Shown here one piece after another: positions 7,789 to 18,751 of a stretch of 64,000 bases of DNA (positions within the stretch are counted from its first letter, which is position 1; each line of letters opens with the position of its first letter). The stretch comes from Desulfatitalea alkaliphila (GTDB lineage: Bacteria > Desulfobacterota > Desulfobacteria > Desulfobacterales > Desulfosarcinaceae), in the NCBI RefSeq assembly GCF_022968795.1, contig NZ_JALJRB010000008.1, forward strand, positions 124,001 to 188,000, in the 5' to 3' direction. A program made the position numbers and the translations under genes. Under the pieces are notes generated by a model. It searched no databases. It was not told the origin of the DNA and saw only the letters and a list, made by a program, of their open reading frames with translations.

Positions 7789-8921
7789 GCCTTATAAAAT
7801 GCGCCGATACGCTCCACCACCGCAGCCAACTGCGCCTCGCTCAATTCGGGATAGATGGGCAGCGCCAAGCTCTGGGTGGCGGCTTGCTCGGAGAGGGGAA
7901 AATCGCCGTCCCCGTGCCCCAAGTAGTTGAAACATTCCTGTTGATGCAGCGGCACGGGATAGTACACCTCCGTGCCGATGCCCTGTTCCCCCAGCCAGGC
8001 ACGCAGGGCATCCCGATCGTGCGTCACCCGGATGACGAACTGGTTGTAGATGTGCCGATTCTGCACCTCCACGGGCAGTTGCACCTGTTGCACCAGACCG
8101 GCTTCCTGAAACAGACGGCGGTAGGCGGCGGCATTGGCCTGGCGGCCGCTGGTCCAACCGTCCAGATAATCCAACTTGAGGGCCACAACGGCGGCCTGCA
8201 AAGCGTCAAGACGGAAATTGCCGCCGATCATTCGGTGGTAGTATTTGGGTTCCATGCCGTGCATGCGCAGCATGCGCAGTCGCTGGTCCATCTCGGCGGA
8301 GGTGGTGGTCACGACACCGCCGTCGCCGAAGGCGCCCAGGTTCTTGGATGGAAAAAAGGAGAAGCAGCCGAAATCGCCCATGCTGCCCGCGCGGCGGCCT
8401 TTGTACTCGGCGCCGATGGCCTGGGCCGCATCTTCGATCACCACCCAGTTGTGCCGTCGGGCCATATCGAGGATGGGATCCATGTCGGCGCACTGGCCGT
8501 ACAGATGCACCGGTAGGATGGCCTTGACGGCGGCACGGGTTCCATTGTCCATTGCCGCCACGGTGTTTTCAAGCGCACCCGGATCGAGGTTGTAGCTGAC
8601 CGGGTCGATGTCCACGAACAGAGGGCGGGCCCCCACCCGCGCCACGGCGCCGGCGGTGGCGAAAAAGGTGTAGGGCGTGGTGATCACCGCATCGCCGGCG
8701 CCGATGCCGGCCGCCATGAGGGCGATGATCAGGGCATCGGAACCCGAAGAGACGCCCACGGCGTGGGGGGTTTGGCAATAGGCGGCGATCTTGGCCTCCA
8801 TGGCTTCCACATGGGGGCCGAGAATGAAGTATTGGCTGTCGCAAATCTCGTCGACAACCTTCCGGATCTCTTCCCGGATGGTCTGATACTGGGCCTTCAG
8901 ATCGAGCAGGGGTACATTCAT
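7785..8921 (-). CDS. DegT/DnrJ/EryC1/StrS-family PLP aminotransferase
   Basis: 378 aa, normal family length. Features include GVSSGSDALIIALMAAGI (cofactor phosphate binding), TPYTFFATAGAV, VIEDAAQAIGAEYKG, and the Schiff-base lysine in FFPSKNLGAFGDGG. These enzymes usually aminate keto-sugars on nucleotide diphosphates for surface polysaccharides. No sugar-nucleotide genes are adjacent, so the substrate is open. It overlaps the nucleosidase gene and starts 21 bases after the end of dnaE, all in one direction. Confidence 0.85.
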   Translation of the reverse strand: MNVPLLDLKAQYQTIREEIRKVVDEICDSQYFILGPHVEAMEAKIAAYCQTPHAVGVSSGSDALIIALMAAGIGAGDAVITTPYTFFATAGAVARVGARPLFVDIDPVSYNLDPGALENTVAAMDNGTRAAVKAILPVHLYGQCADMDPILDMARRHNWVVIEDAAQAIGAEYKGRRAGSMGDFGCFSFFPSKNLGAFGDGGVVTTTSAEMDQRLRMLRMHGMEPKYYHRMIGGNFRLDALQAAVVALKLDYLDGWTSGRQANAAAYRRLFQEAGLVQQVQLPVEVQNRHIYNQFVIRVTHDRDALRAWLGEQGIGTEVYYPVPLHQQECFNYLGHGDGDFPLSEQAATQSLALPIYPELSEAQLAAVVERIGAFYKA

Positions 8922-8942
8922 GACGTGTTCCGTTCTTGAAAG

Positions 8943-11900
8943 TTAATGGGCCGCCCGGCCGTTGGGACGCCGGCGACCATTGCCATTACCGTTACCGTTG
9001 ACCGTCGCCTGGATGGGAGCGCAGCGGGTCTCCATGGCCGGGTAGCCGAACAGGGCGGCCACTTCCCTCCGCAGGGCATCGCCGGGTTGAAATCGCCACC
9101 CTTCGTCCATGGCAATGACAGTTTCCACATTGTCATCCATGCGTAAATGAAGAAAACCGCGGCAATCGCCCGGGAAGCGGCGGACCACCTCCCGCAACCG
9201 GTGCAGCGCCTCTTTGTCGCTGAGGTTCACATCGACGGTGAAGTGCACCTCGGCTGTCCAGAGCGATTCGGCGTCCTCCATGGCGATGATGGTGTCGGCC
9301 AGAATTTTCGCGCCCTTTTCATCTTTCTGCGCCTTGCCCTGCACCAGCAGCGGACGGTCGTCGGTGAGCAGATGACGGCATTCGCCAAAGACCGAAGGGA
9401 AAACCACCACCTCCACGCTGCCTTCCAAATCTTCCAATTGGACAAAGGCCATGGGTTCGTCCTTCTTGGTCCGAATCAGCTTGCTGCCGGCGACCATCCC
9501 GCCCATGCGCACCATCTGCCCGTTTTCCACTTCGTCCAAAGTAGCCGTGGTGACCCCGGCAAACTTGGCCATGGTGTTTTGATGGGGGGCCAGGGGGTGC
9601 CCGGAAATGAAGAAACCGAGGGACTCCTTTTCCCGGGCCAGTCGCTCCCGATCAGGCCACTCGGGAATCTTGGGCAAGGTGGGCGGCGTAATGGAAAGGC
9701 CGCAGCTCGGCCCCTCGTCAAAGAGTCCCAGCTGGGGGTCGCAACGCTCTTTCTGCACCTTTTGGCCATACTCCAAGGCCTCTTCGAGCACGGCCATCAT
9801 CTGTGAACGGGCGGCGCCGGTGGCAGCAAAGGCCCCGCAGGCGATCAGGGCCTCCACCACCCGCTTGTTGACCTTGCGCAAATCGACCCGTTCGCAAAAA
9901 TCGAACAGCGACTTGTAGGGGCCATTGGCCTCCCGTTCCGCCACAATGGCCTCCACCGCCCCTTCTCCCACATTCTTCACGGCCACCAGACCGAACAGAA
10001 TCTTACCGTCGGCCACCGTGAAAACCGTATCGCCGCGGTTGACATCCGGCGGCAGCACTTCTATCTGGTGGGTGCGGCATTCGTTGATGTATTTGACCAC
10101 GCCGTCGATGGAGTGCATTTCGCTGGTCAGCAGCGCAGCGATAAACTCCAGGGGAAAGTGGGCTTTGAGAAAGGCCGTCTGGTAGGCGATCAGGGCGTAG
10201 GCCGCGCTGTGGGATTTGTTGAAACCGTAACCGCCGAATTTCTCCATCAAGTCGAAGAGTGCCAGGGCCTTCTTCTCGTCGTGCCCGTTGGCCACCGCGC
10301 CCTTGACGAACCGTTCGCGGTGTTCGGCCATCATGGCGACGTTTTTCTTGCCCATGGCTTTGCGCAGGCCGTCGGCTTCGGCCATGGTGTAACTGGCCAG
10401 GGCCGAGGCGATCTTCATCACCTGTTCCTGGTAGACGATGACGCCGTAAGTCTCCTCCAGTATCGGCGCCAGCTCCGGCAGCATATACTCCACAGTTTTG
10501 CGGCCGTGCTTGCGCTCGACAAAATCGTCCACCATGCCGCTGTCCAGGGGGCCGGGCCGATAGAGAGCCACCAGAGCGGTGACATCGGCGAAGCATTCGG
10601 GTTTCATGCGGACCAACAGGTCCTTCATGCCCGAGCTTTCCAGTTGGAACACACCGGTGGTATCACCGACCGACAGCAAGGCATAGGTGGCGGCATCGTC
10701 AAAATCCAACTTGGACAAATCGGGCGGTTCCTTGTCCTGTTGGCGAATCAATTTCAGTGCCTGATCGATCACCGTCAAATTGCGCAAGCCGAGGAAGTCG
10801 AATTTCACCAGGCCGATGTTCTCCACCAGCTTCATGTCGAACTGGGTGACGACTTCCCCTTTTTTACCTTTATACAAGGGCAGGTAATGCACCAGGGGCT
10901 TGTCGCCGATCACCACCCCGGCGGCATGGGTGGAAGCGTGGCGCGGCAATCCCTCCAGCACCCGGCAAATGTCGATCAGCTCGGCCACCTCGGGCCGGGT
11001 CGACTGCAGCTCGCGCAACTGGGGCTCCTGCTTGAGGGCGTCGTCCAGGGAGATGTTGAGCACATCGGGCACCAGTTTGGCGATGGCATCCACCTCGGAC
11101 AGGGGAATGGCCAGTGCCCGGCCCACATCGCGGATCACCGCCCGGGTTTTGAGCTTGCCGAAGGTGATGATCTGGGCCACATAGTCCCAGCCGCCGTAGC
11201 GCTCCACCACATATTTGAACACCGTGTCCCGGCCGTTGATACAGAAATCGACATCGATATCCGGCATGCTGATGCGGTCCGGATTGAGAAAACGTTCGAA
11301 GATCAGACCGTGTTCCAACGGATCAAGGTCGGTGATGCCGAGCGCGTAAGCCACCAGGCTGCCGGCGGCCGAGCCGCGGCCCGGGCCCACGGGGATATTG
11401 TTGCCCTTGGCGTAGTTGATGAAATCGGCCACGATCAGAAAATAGCCGGGAAACCCCATGCGATTGATGACGCCCATCTCGTAGGCCAGGCGTTCACGGT
11501 AGGTCGCCGGATCGGCATCGGGGTTTTTGGATTGGATGATCCGCCAGACACGCTCGAAACCCTCTTCGGTTTTTCGTACGAACAGCTTTTCGGCATCCAG
11601 TCCCGAATCGTCCGTGAACTGGGGAAAATGGTAGTTCTCCAGATCGAAGGCGATGTCGCATCGCCCGGCGATGGCCACGCTGTTTTCGATGGCGCCGGGA
11701 AAATCCCGGAAGTAATCGATCATCTCCTCTTTGGATTTGAAGTAAAGTTGATCGGTGCGGAAGCGAAAGCGCTCGGCGTCGTCGACCGTCTTGCCGGTCT
11801 GCACGCAAAGCAATACGTCGTGAGCGCGCACATCGTCCTTGTCCAGGTAGTGACAGTCATTGCTGGCGACCAGGGGAATGCCCAGCCGTGCGCTCATCTC

Positions 11901-12485
11901 CCGCAATGCCCCATTGACCGTGTCTTGCTTGTCGATGCCGTTGTTCTGAACCTCGAGAAAGAAGTTGCCCTCCCCGAACAGTGTCTGAAAGGCCAGTGCC
12001 GCCTGATCGGCTTCCGCCATGCGCCCCTGGAGGATGAGTTGGGGAATTTCGCCGTGCAGGCAGGCGGAAAGGGCGATCAGCCCGGCATGATGGGCCTGCA
12101 ACGCCGCCTTGTCGATACGCGGTTTATAGTAAAACCCTTCGGTCTGGGCCATGGTGGCCAATCGACAAAGATTGCGGTACCCTTCCTGGTTTTCGGCCAG
12201 CAGCACCAGGTGGGTCAGGGCCTTGGCGTCCATGGGGGTTTTATCGGCCATGGTGCGCGGTGCCACGTAGCACTCGCAACCAATGATGGGTTTGATGCCG
12301 GCCTTGACCGCTTTCTGATAAAACTCCAGCACATTGAACATGGTGCCGTGGTCGGTGATGGCCACGCTGTGCATGCCGAATTGCTTGGCGCGATCGAACA
12401 GCCTGTCCAGTCGAATGGCCCCATCCAGCAAGCTGTACATGGTGTGGACGTGCAGGTGGACAAAGTCGGTGGGGGGTGTCGCCAT
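8943..12485 (-). CDS. dnaE: DNA polymerase III alpha subunit
   Basis: 1180 aa, the usual size of DnaE. It starts at MATPPTDFVHLHVHT; an in-frame ATG 87 bases upstream is not needed. The PHP domain comes first (HLHVHTMYSLLDGA). The palm holds the catalytic aspartates in MPDIDVDF after GPGRGSAAGSLVAY. Helix-hairpin-helix and OB-fold regions follow (VRMGGMVAGSKL near residue 1010). The C-terminal tail is short and ends in an Asn/Gly/Arg-rich segment. It is the main replicative polymerase, acting in the holoenzyme with beta clamp and tau. guaB lies upstream on the same strand. Confidence 0.97.
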   Translation of the reverse strand: MATPPTDFVHLHVHTMYSLLDGAIRLDRLFDRAKQFGMHSVAITDHGTMFNVLEFYQKAVKAGIKPIIGCECYVAPRTMADKTPMDAKALTHLVLLAENQEGYRNLCRLATMAQTEGFYYKPRIDKAALQAHHAGLIALSACLHGEIPQLILQGRMAEADQAALAFQTLFGEGNFFLEVQNNGIDKQDTVNGALREMSARLGIPLVASNDCHYLDKDDVRAHDVLLCVQTGKTVDDAERFRFRTDQLYFKSKEEMIDYFRDFPGAIENSVAIAGRCDIAFDLENYHFPQFTDDSGLDAEKLFVRKTEEGFERVWRIIQSKNPDADPATYRERLAYEMGVINRMGFPGYFLIVADFINYAKGNNIPVGPGRGSAAGSLVAYALGITDLDPLEHGLIFERFLNPDRISMPDIDVDFCINGRDTVFKYVVERYGGWDYVAQIITFGKLKTRAVIRDVGRALAIPLSEVDAIAKLVPDVLNISLDDALKQEPQLRELQSTRPEVAELIDICRVLEGLPRHASTHAAGVVIGDKPLVHYLPLYKGKKGEVVTQFDMKLVENIGLVKFDFLGLRNLTVIDQALKLIRQQDKEPPDLSKLDFDDAATYALLSVGDTTGVFQLESSGMKDLLVRMKPECFADVTALVALYRPGPLDSGMVDDFVERKHGRKTVEYMLPELAPILEETYGVIVYQEQVMKIASALASYTMAEADGLRKAMGKKNVAMMAEHRERFVKGAVANGHDEKKALALFDLMEKFGGYGFNKSHSAAYALIAYQTAFLKAHFPLEFIAALLTSEMHSIDGVVKYINECRTHQIEVLPPDVNRGDTVFTVADGKILFGLVAVKNVGEGAVEAIVAEREANGPYKSLFDFCERVDLRKVNKRVVEALIACGAFAATGAARSQMMAVLEEALEYGQKVQKERCDPQLGLFDEGPSCGLSITPPTLPKIPEWPDRERLAREKESLGFFISGHPLAPHQNTMAKFAGVTTATLDEVENGQMVRMGGMVAGSKLIRTKKDEPMAFVQLEDLEGSVEVVVFPSVFGECRHLLTDDRPLLVQGKAQKDEKGAKILADTIIAMEDAESLWTAEVHFTVDVNLSDKEALHRLREVVRRFPGDCRGFLHLRMDDNVETVIAMDEGWRFQPGDALRREVAALFGYPAMETRCAPIQATVNGNGNGNGRRRPNGRAAH

Positions 12486-12590
12486 TGCCGGAAAAATCCC
12501 TTTGATGGTTCGGACGTGGAAAAAGGCCGCCGGCCCCGCGGCAGGCGGCCCTGGAAGTATTGCAACGCGCAAATCGGCGTCAGGCCATGC

Positions 12591-14108
<1,518 letters not shown>

Positions 14109-14222
14109 TCAACATCATACTATCTGTTGGGTAGTCGAATAGGAAACATTACCATATGTTGTATTGAACGATCAAGCCAACAAACTCAACAAACCCAAGG
14201 AACTCAGCCACCCATACCGCTA

Positions 14223-14250
14223 TTGTTTATACACGCACTTTTGTTATAAT
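14223..14250 (+). promoter_or_regulatory. Sigma-70-type promoter ahead of the YciO/YrdC-family gene
   Basis: TTGTTT (14223-14228) and a perfect TATAAT (14245-14250) are separated by 16 bases. Transcription would start near 14257, about 70 bases before the GTG start of the next gene. The 273-base spacer should also hold a divergent guaB promoter, but only a weak TATGAT-like -10 is visible there. Confidence 0.6.
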
Positions 14251-14327
14251 AGGGCCGTCTTTGTATCGAACAACGGAACCACCCGAAACTTTGATCCGCC
14301 GGCAGCGGCGAGCACTCAGGAACCATC

Positions 14328-14936
14328 GTGATACTCGAAATCAATCCCATCAATCCCCCCCATCGCAAAATTCGCCAGGTGGTGGAGGTGTTGCAACGGG
14401 GCGGGGTCATCGCCTACCCCACCGACACCATCTACGGCATCGGTTGCGATATCATGAACAAGAAGGCCATCGAGCGGATCTACCAGATCAAGCAGCGGCC
14501 CAAACAACAGCCCTTCAGCTTCATCTGTGCCGATTTGAAAAGCATCAGCCATTACGCCAAGGTGACCAACTACGCCTACAAAAACCTGCGGCGGTTGCTG
14601 CCGGGGCCCTACACCTTCATCCTGGAGGGCTCCAACCAGGTGCCCAAGATGATGCTCACCAAACGCAAAACCGCCGGTATCCGCCTGCCGGATCATCCCA
14701 TTTGCATGGCCTTGATCACCGCTCTGGGCAACCCGATTCTCTCAACCAGTGCCGCCGGACCCGATGACGAATTGCTGTCGGAAGCCTGGCGCATCGAAGC
14801 ATTTTTCGGTAAACAGCTCGATCTCATCATCGATGGCGGACCGGTGCCGGGCTCCCCGTCCAGCGTCATCTCCCTGATCGGCGATGAACCGGAAGTACTG
14901 CGCCGTGGCTTGGGCGATGTGTCGCTGTTCGAATAA
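14328..14936 (+). CDS. Sua5/YciO/YrdC-family threonylcarbamoyl-AMP synthase-like protein
   Basis: 202 aa from a GTG start with AGGA six bases upstream. Motifs are GGVIAYPTDTIYGIGCD, KQRPKQQPFSFIC and LLPGPYTFILEG, then GIRLPDHPICMAL and the STSAAG signature. This family makes threonylcarbamoyl-adenylate from threonine, bicarbonate and ATP for the t6A37 modification of tRNA. The KQRPKQQPFSFICADL variant resembles the YciO branch, whose function is less certain than TsaC/Sua5, so no symbol is given. It is convergent with sppA. Confidence 0.85.
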   Translation: MILEINPINPPHRKIRQVVEVLQRGGVIAYPTDTIYGIGCDIMNKKAIERIYQIKQRPKQQPFSFICADLKSISHYAKVTNYAYKNLRRLLPGPYTFILEGSNQVPKMMLTKRKTAGIRLPDHPICMALITALGNPILSTSAAGPDDELLSEAWRIEAFFGKQLDLIIDGGPVPGSPSSVISLIGDEPEVLRRGLGDVSLFE

Positions 14937-14944
14937 TCCATCGC

Positions 14945-15853
14945 TCAATGCATCGCCCTCTCCAGCGCGGGTTGCAACCGTGCCTCCGGCATCAGGCGGG
15001 CGTGCAGTCCGCCCTGATCCCATAGTCGCACCGCGATGTCCATCAGGTACCGCAACAGCGGCATGCGCTCCTTTTCCGGGTAGACCGTTTCCACGGCCCC
15101 TTCGATGCCGCCCAGCTCTCCGGCCCACGCCAGGGCGTCCTCGAAGTTGCCCATCCGGTCCACCAATCCCAGTTCGAGAGCCGTTTCGCCGGTAAAAAGG
15201 CGGCCGTCCGCCAGGTCGGCCACTGCCGCCATATCCATTTTGCGACCTTCGGCAATGGCCGTTACGAACTGCCCATGGATATTGCCGATCAGGTCTTGCA
15301 GCAGCGCCTCCTCCGCTTCGGTCATGGGCCGCATGGGCGACCCCACATCCTTGTAAGCACCGCTTTTGATCACCACCGGCGTCAGGCCGATCTTGCGCAG
15401 CAGTTCTTCGAAATTGGTGTAGCCCATGATCACCCCGATACTGCCGGTGATGGTGCCGGGATTGGCAACGATGCCGTCACAGGCGGCGGCCACATAATAT
15501 CCCCCCGAGGCCGCCACCGCCCCCATGGAGGCGACCACGTGCTTTTCGGCCACGGTGCGCTGAATTTCGCGATAGATCTCCTGTGAAGCGCCCACGCCGC
15601 CGCCGGGTGAATCGATGCGCAGCACGATCGCCTTGACCGCCTCCGTCTCGCGAAACCGCTTGAGCTGATCGAGAACGGTCTTGCTGTCGGCAATCGCGCC
15701 GACGATCTCGATGACGCCGACTTTCTCGCCCCGCAAGCCGTCATCCTTACGAGCAATGGTTGTCACCATGATGGATAATAAAAACATACCGACAGTAAAC
15801 AACGCCGCCAGGATCAAAAGGAAAAAAAGATAGGGGTGTCTGCGGGAAAACAT
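14945..15853 (-). CDS. sppA: Signal peptide peptidase SppA, short form
   Basis: 302 aa with one N-terminal membrane helix (about 8-32, FFLLILAALFTVGMFLLS) anchoring it in the inner membrane. The S49 protease domain has IDSPGGGVGASQEI, the catalytic Ser in AVAASGGYYVA, and the catalytic Lys in IKSGAYKDVG. The length fits the single-domain form that works as an octamer. It degrades leftover signal peptides. AGGAG lies eight bases before the ATG. It is downstream of rpsA on the same strand but separated from it by a strong hairpin. Confidence 0.93.
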   Translation of the reverse strand: MFSRRHPYLFFLLILAALFTVGMFLLSIMVTTIARKDDGLRGEKVGVIEIVGAIADSKTVLDQLKRFRETEAVKAIVLRIDSPGGGVGASQEIYREIQRTVAEKHVVASMGAVAASGGYYVAAACDGIVANPGTITGSIGVIMGYTNFEELLRKIGLTPVVIKSGAYKDVGSPMRPMTEAEEALLQDLIGNIHGQFVTAIAEGRKMDMAAVADLADGRLFTGETALELGLVDRMGNFEDALAWAGELGGIEGAVETVYPEKERMPLLRYLMDIAVRLWDQGGLHARLMPEARLQPALERAMH

Positions 15854-15884
15854 GCCGTCTTCTCCTGTAATAACGATAAAGAAA

Positions 15885-15916
15885 CGGCCGGCGAAGGATT
15901 ACTTCTTCGCCGGCCG
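15885..15916 (-). terminator. Rho-independent terminator after rpsA
   Basis: A perfect 12-bp GC-rich stem (CGGCCGGCGAAG and its complement) encloses an 8-base loop. On the minus strand it is followed by TTTCTTTAT. It lies 34 bases past the rpsA stop and just ahead of sppA. Confidence 0.8.
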
Positions 15917-15949
15917 ATGGATTGCATGCAGTATGTCGGAATGCGCGGG

Positions 15950-17779
15950 TTAATCCTCGTTGAGCTTCTCCTGCAGGTTTTCGCGCAGCAGTTCACCGAA
16001 GCTGGAGGTGGCCGGCCCCATATTGCTGACGTAGTCGCTGAGGTACTCCTGATCGCTCTCCATCTCCAGGCGTTTGATGGAAAGCCCGATGCGCCGTTCG
16101 TCGCTGTTGATGTTCATCACACGGGCGCGCAATTCGTCACCCACGTTGAACATGCCCACCGGCGTCTTGATCTTCTCCCGGCTGATCTCGGAGACGTGCA
16201 CCAAGCCTTCGATGCCCTCTTCCAACTCCACGAAGACACCGAAATCGGTCACGTTGGTCACGTTGCCGGCGATTTCTTTACCGACCTCGTAGCGCTCGGC
16301 CACCGTATCCCAAGGATCGGCCTGCAGCTGCTTGACGCCCAGGGAGAAACGCTCGTTGTCCTTGTCGATCTCCAACACGATGGCCTGAACCGTGTCCCCT
16401 TTTTTGTAAAGCTCGGAAGGGTGCTTGATGCGCTTGGTCCAGGAGAGGTCGGAAATGTGCACCAGGCCGTCGATGCCTTCGTCGATACCGATGAACAGCC
16501 CGAAATCCGTGATGTTCTTGATCTTACCCTCGATGGTGGTGCCCACGGGGTATTTGTCGCTGATCACATCCCACGGATTGGGCACGGCCTGCTTCATGCC
16601 CAGCGAGATCCGGCGATTGTCCGGTTTGATGTCCAGCACGACGGCATCCACTTCTTCGCCCACCGATACGATTTTGTTGGGATGACGCACCTTGCGGGTC
16701 CATGACATTTCCGACACGTGAATCAAGCCTTCGATTCCCTCTTCCAGCTCGACAAAGGCGCCGTAGTCGGTCAAACTCACCACGCGGCCGGTCACCTTGG
16801 AGCCCACAGGATATCGCTCGGCGGCGGAAGTCCAGGGATCGGGGGCCAACTGCTTCATGCCCAGCGAAACCCGTTCGCGATCCAGATCCAGATTGAGGAT
16901 CTTGACGGTGATTTCGTCGCCCACGGAGAAGAGTTCGGAGGGGTGTTTGACACGTCCCCAGGAAATATCGGTGATGTGCAGCAGGCCGTCCACGCCGCCC
17001 AGATCGACGAACACCCCGTATTCGGTAATGTTCTTGACGACACCGTCGACCACCTTGCCTTCGCTGATGGAGGCGAGGGTCGCGGCGCGTTTGGATTCAC
17101 GCTCGGCTTCCAGGATGACCCTGCGGGACAGCACGATGTTGCTGCGCTTGCGGTTGAACTTGAGGACTTTGAAATGATAGGTCTTGCCCACCATCTCATC
17201 CAGATTGCGCACCGGGCGCAAGTCGGCTTGGGAGCCTGGCAGAAAGGCGTTGACCCCGATATCGACGGAAAAACCGCCCTTGACGCGGCTGGCGATGACA
17301 CCCTCGATGGCTTCATCCGCTTCGTATGCCCGCTTGATCTCCTCCCACACCTTGACCTTTTCGGCCTTCTCCTTGGACAGGACAACCACTTCGTTTTCAT
17401 CGTCCCACCACTCCACCATCACTTCGACTTTGTCTCCGGTCTGGGCGCTGATTTCGCCATGCTCGTCCACAAATTCGTGAATGCGGATCTGGCCTTCGGA
17501 TTTGTAGCCGATGTCGACGATCACGTAATCCTTGTCGACGGAGATGATGCGGCCCGTGACCACTTCGCCTTCGGCAAAGCGCTTGAAGCTCTCCTCGTAA
17601 AGATCCATCAACTCTTCCATGGATCCTTCTTCCGGCATGGCGTCATCTTGGGTCTCTTCCAAGATCTCTTCCGATGCGGCCGTCGCGGCGTTCATGTCGA
17701 GGTCCGAAGTATCGTCCGTAACTTCGTTGGTGGGTTGGGTTGTGGTTTCTTTGATTTCGTTGTCTGCATTGGTATTCAT
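15950..17779 (-). CDS. rpsA: 30S ribosomal protein S1
   Basis: 609 aa with six S1 (OB-fold) RNA-binding repeats from about residue 70 to 570. The first two are more diverged, and repeats 3-6 carry the typical G-V-FVDLGGVDGLLHITDISW pattern. The first ~65 residues are acidic and Asp/Glu/Thr-rich (MPEEGSMEELMDLYEESFKR). S1 recruits mRNA to the 30S subunit. A cmk gene lies upstream on the same strand, the common cmk-rpsA order, but rpsA also has its own promoter. Confidence 0.96.
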   Translation of the reverse strand: MNTNADNEIKETTTQPTNEVTDDTSDLDMNAATAASEEILEETQDDAMPEEGSMEELMDLYEESFKRFAEGEVVTGRIISVDKDYVIVDIGYKSEGQIRIHEFVDEHGEISAQTGDKVEVMVEWWDDENEVVVLSKEKAEKVKVWEEIKRAYEADEAIEGVIASRVKGGFSVDIGVNAFLPGSQADLRPVRNLDEMVGKTYHFKVLKFNRKRSNIVLSRRVILEAERESKRAATLASISEGKVVDGVVKNITEYGVFVDLGGVDGLLHITDISWGRVKHPSELFSVGDEITVKILNLDLDRERVSLGMKQLAPDPWTSAAERYPVGSKVTGRVVSLTDYGAFVELEEGIEGLIHVSEMSWTRKVRHPNKIVSVGEEVDAVVLDIKPDNRRISLGMKQAVPNPWDVISDKYPVGTTIEGKIKNITDFGLFIGIDEGIDGLVHISDLSWTKRIKHPSELYKKGDTVQAIVLEIDKDNERFSLGVKQLQADPWDTVAERYEVGKEIAGNVTNVTDFGVFVELEEGIEGLVHVSEISREKIKTPVGMFNVGDELRARVMNINSDERRIGLSIKRLEMESDQEYLSDYVSNMGPATSSFGELLRENLQEKLNED

Positions 17780-17841
17780 GTTTCTGAGAATTCCCCCTAA
17801 GCCGAATTTCGCGCCACCGATAACGGCAACGTAATTCGGGT

Positions 17842-17870
17842 ACTATACCCAACGCCGCCAGGGAATGCAA
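17842..17870 (-). promoter_or_regulatory. Sigma-70-type promoter of rpsA
   Basis: On the minus strand TTGCAT (17870-17865) is followed after exactly 17 bases by TATAGT (17847-17842). Predicted transcription start is near 17835, giving a leader of about 55 bases to the rpsA ATG. Confidence 0.7.
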
Positions 17871-17909
17871 TGAAAAATTGCCATTCGGGCGCCACCACCG
17901 ATGTTTTTC

Positions 17910-17937
17910 CCCGATCCACGGGCATCCATGGATCGGG
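17910..17937. repeat. Perfect 9-bp inverted repeat between cmk and rpsA
   Basis: CCCGATCCA and TGGATCGGG flank a 10-base loop. There is no T-run after it on the minus strand, so a classical terminator for cmk is not supported. It could be an RNA processing hairpin or a Rho-associated 3' end. Confidence 0.4.
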
Positions 17938-18049
17938 CGACGGCAAACTGCGACCGTGGGGACGCCCGATGCGGTTTGGAAGTCCGGCGTCGCAACAGCC
18001 GGCCGAGCGTCGGTTCGGTGAACCGGGCAAGGGTCGCAACCGGCGTCGC

Positions 18050-18751
18050 CTATCGTTTGCTCTCGATGTGGGTCATCATGCGGGCGATCACCTGCTCGGG
18101 GGTCAGGTGGGTGGCATCGATGCGCAAGGAATCGACGGCAGGCTTCAAGGGGGCCACACTGCGGGTGGTGTCATTGCGATCGCGTTGCACCATCTGTTCT
18201 TCCACGCTATCCAGGGAGGGGCCGTCTCCCCCGGCTTGCAACTCTTCGTACCGGCGACAGGCCCGCACATGGGGGTCGGCATCCAAAAAGAATTTGGCTT
18301 CGGCTTCGGGAAAGACAACGGTTCCCATGTCGCGCCCTTCAGCCACCAAACCCTTTTGCGCACCGATGCTTCTTTGGGTGGTCAGCAGAAACCGGCGCAC
18401 CACCGGCCGCGCCGATATGGTGGATGCCAGCAATGAAATCGCGGGTGCCCGCAACCGGCCGGTAATATCCTCACCGTTGAGCAACACCCGCAGACCGTCG
18501 CCGCCCTCCTGCAAGTCGAGGTCGATTCCTTGGCAAAGCTGCGCCAAGGCGGCACCATCCGCCGGATCCACCCCGCCTTGTTGCGCCGCAACGGCCACGG
18601 CGCGGTAAAGGGCGCCGGTGTCCAGATAGCGATATCCCAAGCGGTGGGCCAGCATTTTGCTGACCGTGGTTTTTCCCGATCCGGCGGGGCCGTCGATGGT
18701 CACCACCAGGCGGGAAGGGCGCTGATTGGTCGAATCCATGCTTGCACTCAT
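18050..18751 (-). CDS. cmk: Cytidylate kinase
   Basis: 233 aa. The start at MSASMDST overlaps the hisC stop (ATGA) and has AAGGA upstream, which decides against longer readings. The P-loop is IDGPAGSGKTT, followed by YLDTGALYRA, the CMP-binding EGRDMGTVVFPEAEAKFFLDA and the DRNDTTRSVAPLKPA lid segment. It phosphorylates CMP and dCMP with ATP. It is the last gene of the operon that begins with the P-loop NTPase at 23362 and is followed by rpsA after 270 bases. Confidence 0.95.
   Translation of the reverse strand: MSASMDSTNQRPSRLVVTIDGPAGSGKTTVSKMLAHRLGYRYLDTGALYRAVAVAAQQGGVDPADGAALAQLCQGIDLDLQEGGDGLRVLLNGEDITGRLRAPAISLLASTISARPVVRRFLLTTQRSIGAQKGLVAEGRDMGTVVFPEAEAKFFLDADPHVRACRRYEELQAGGDGPSLDSVEEQMVQRDRNDTTRSVAPLKPAVDSLRIDATHLTPEQVIARMMTHIESKR

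Noticed and set aside
17910-17937. Inverted repeat as a Rho-independent terminator of cmk
   Set aside because: No T-run follows on the minus strand; recorded only as an inverted repeat.
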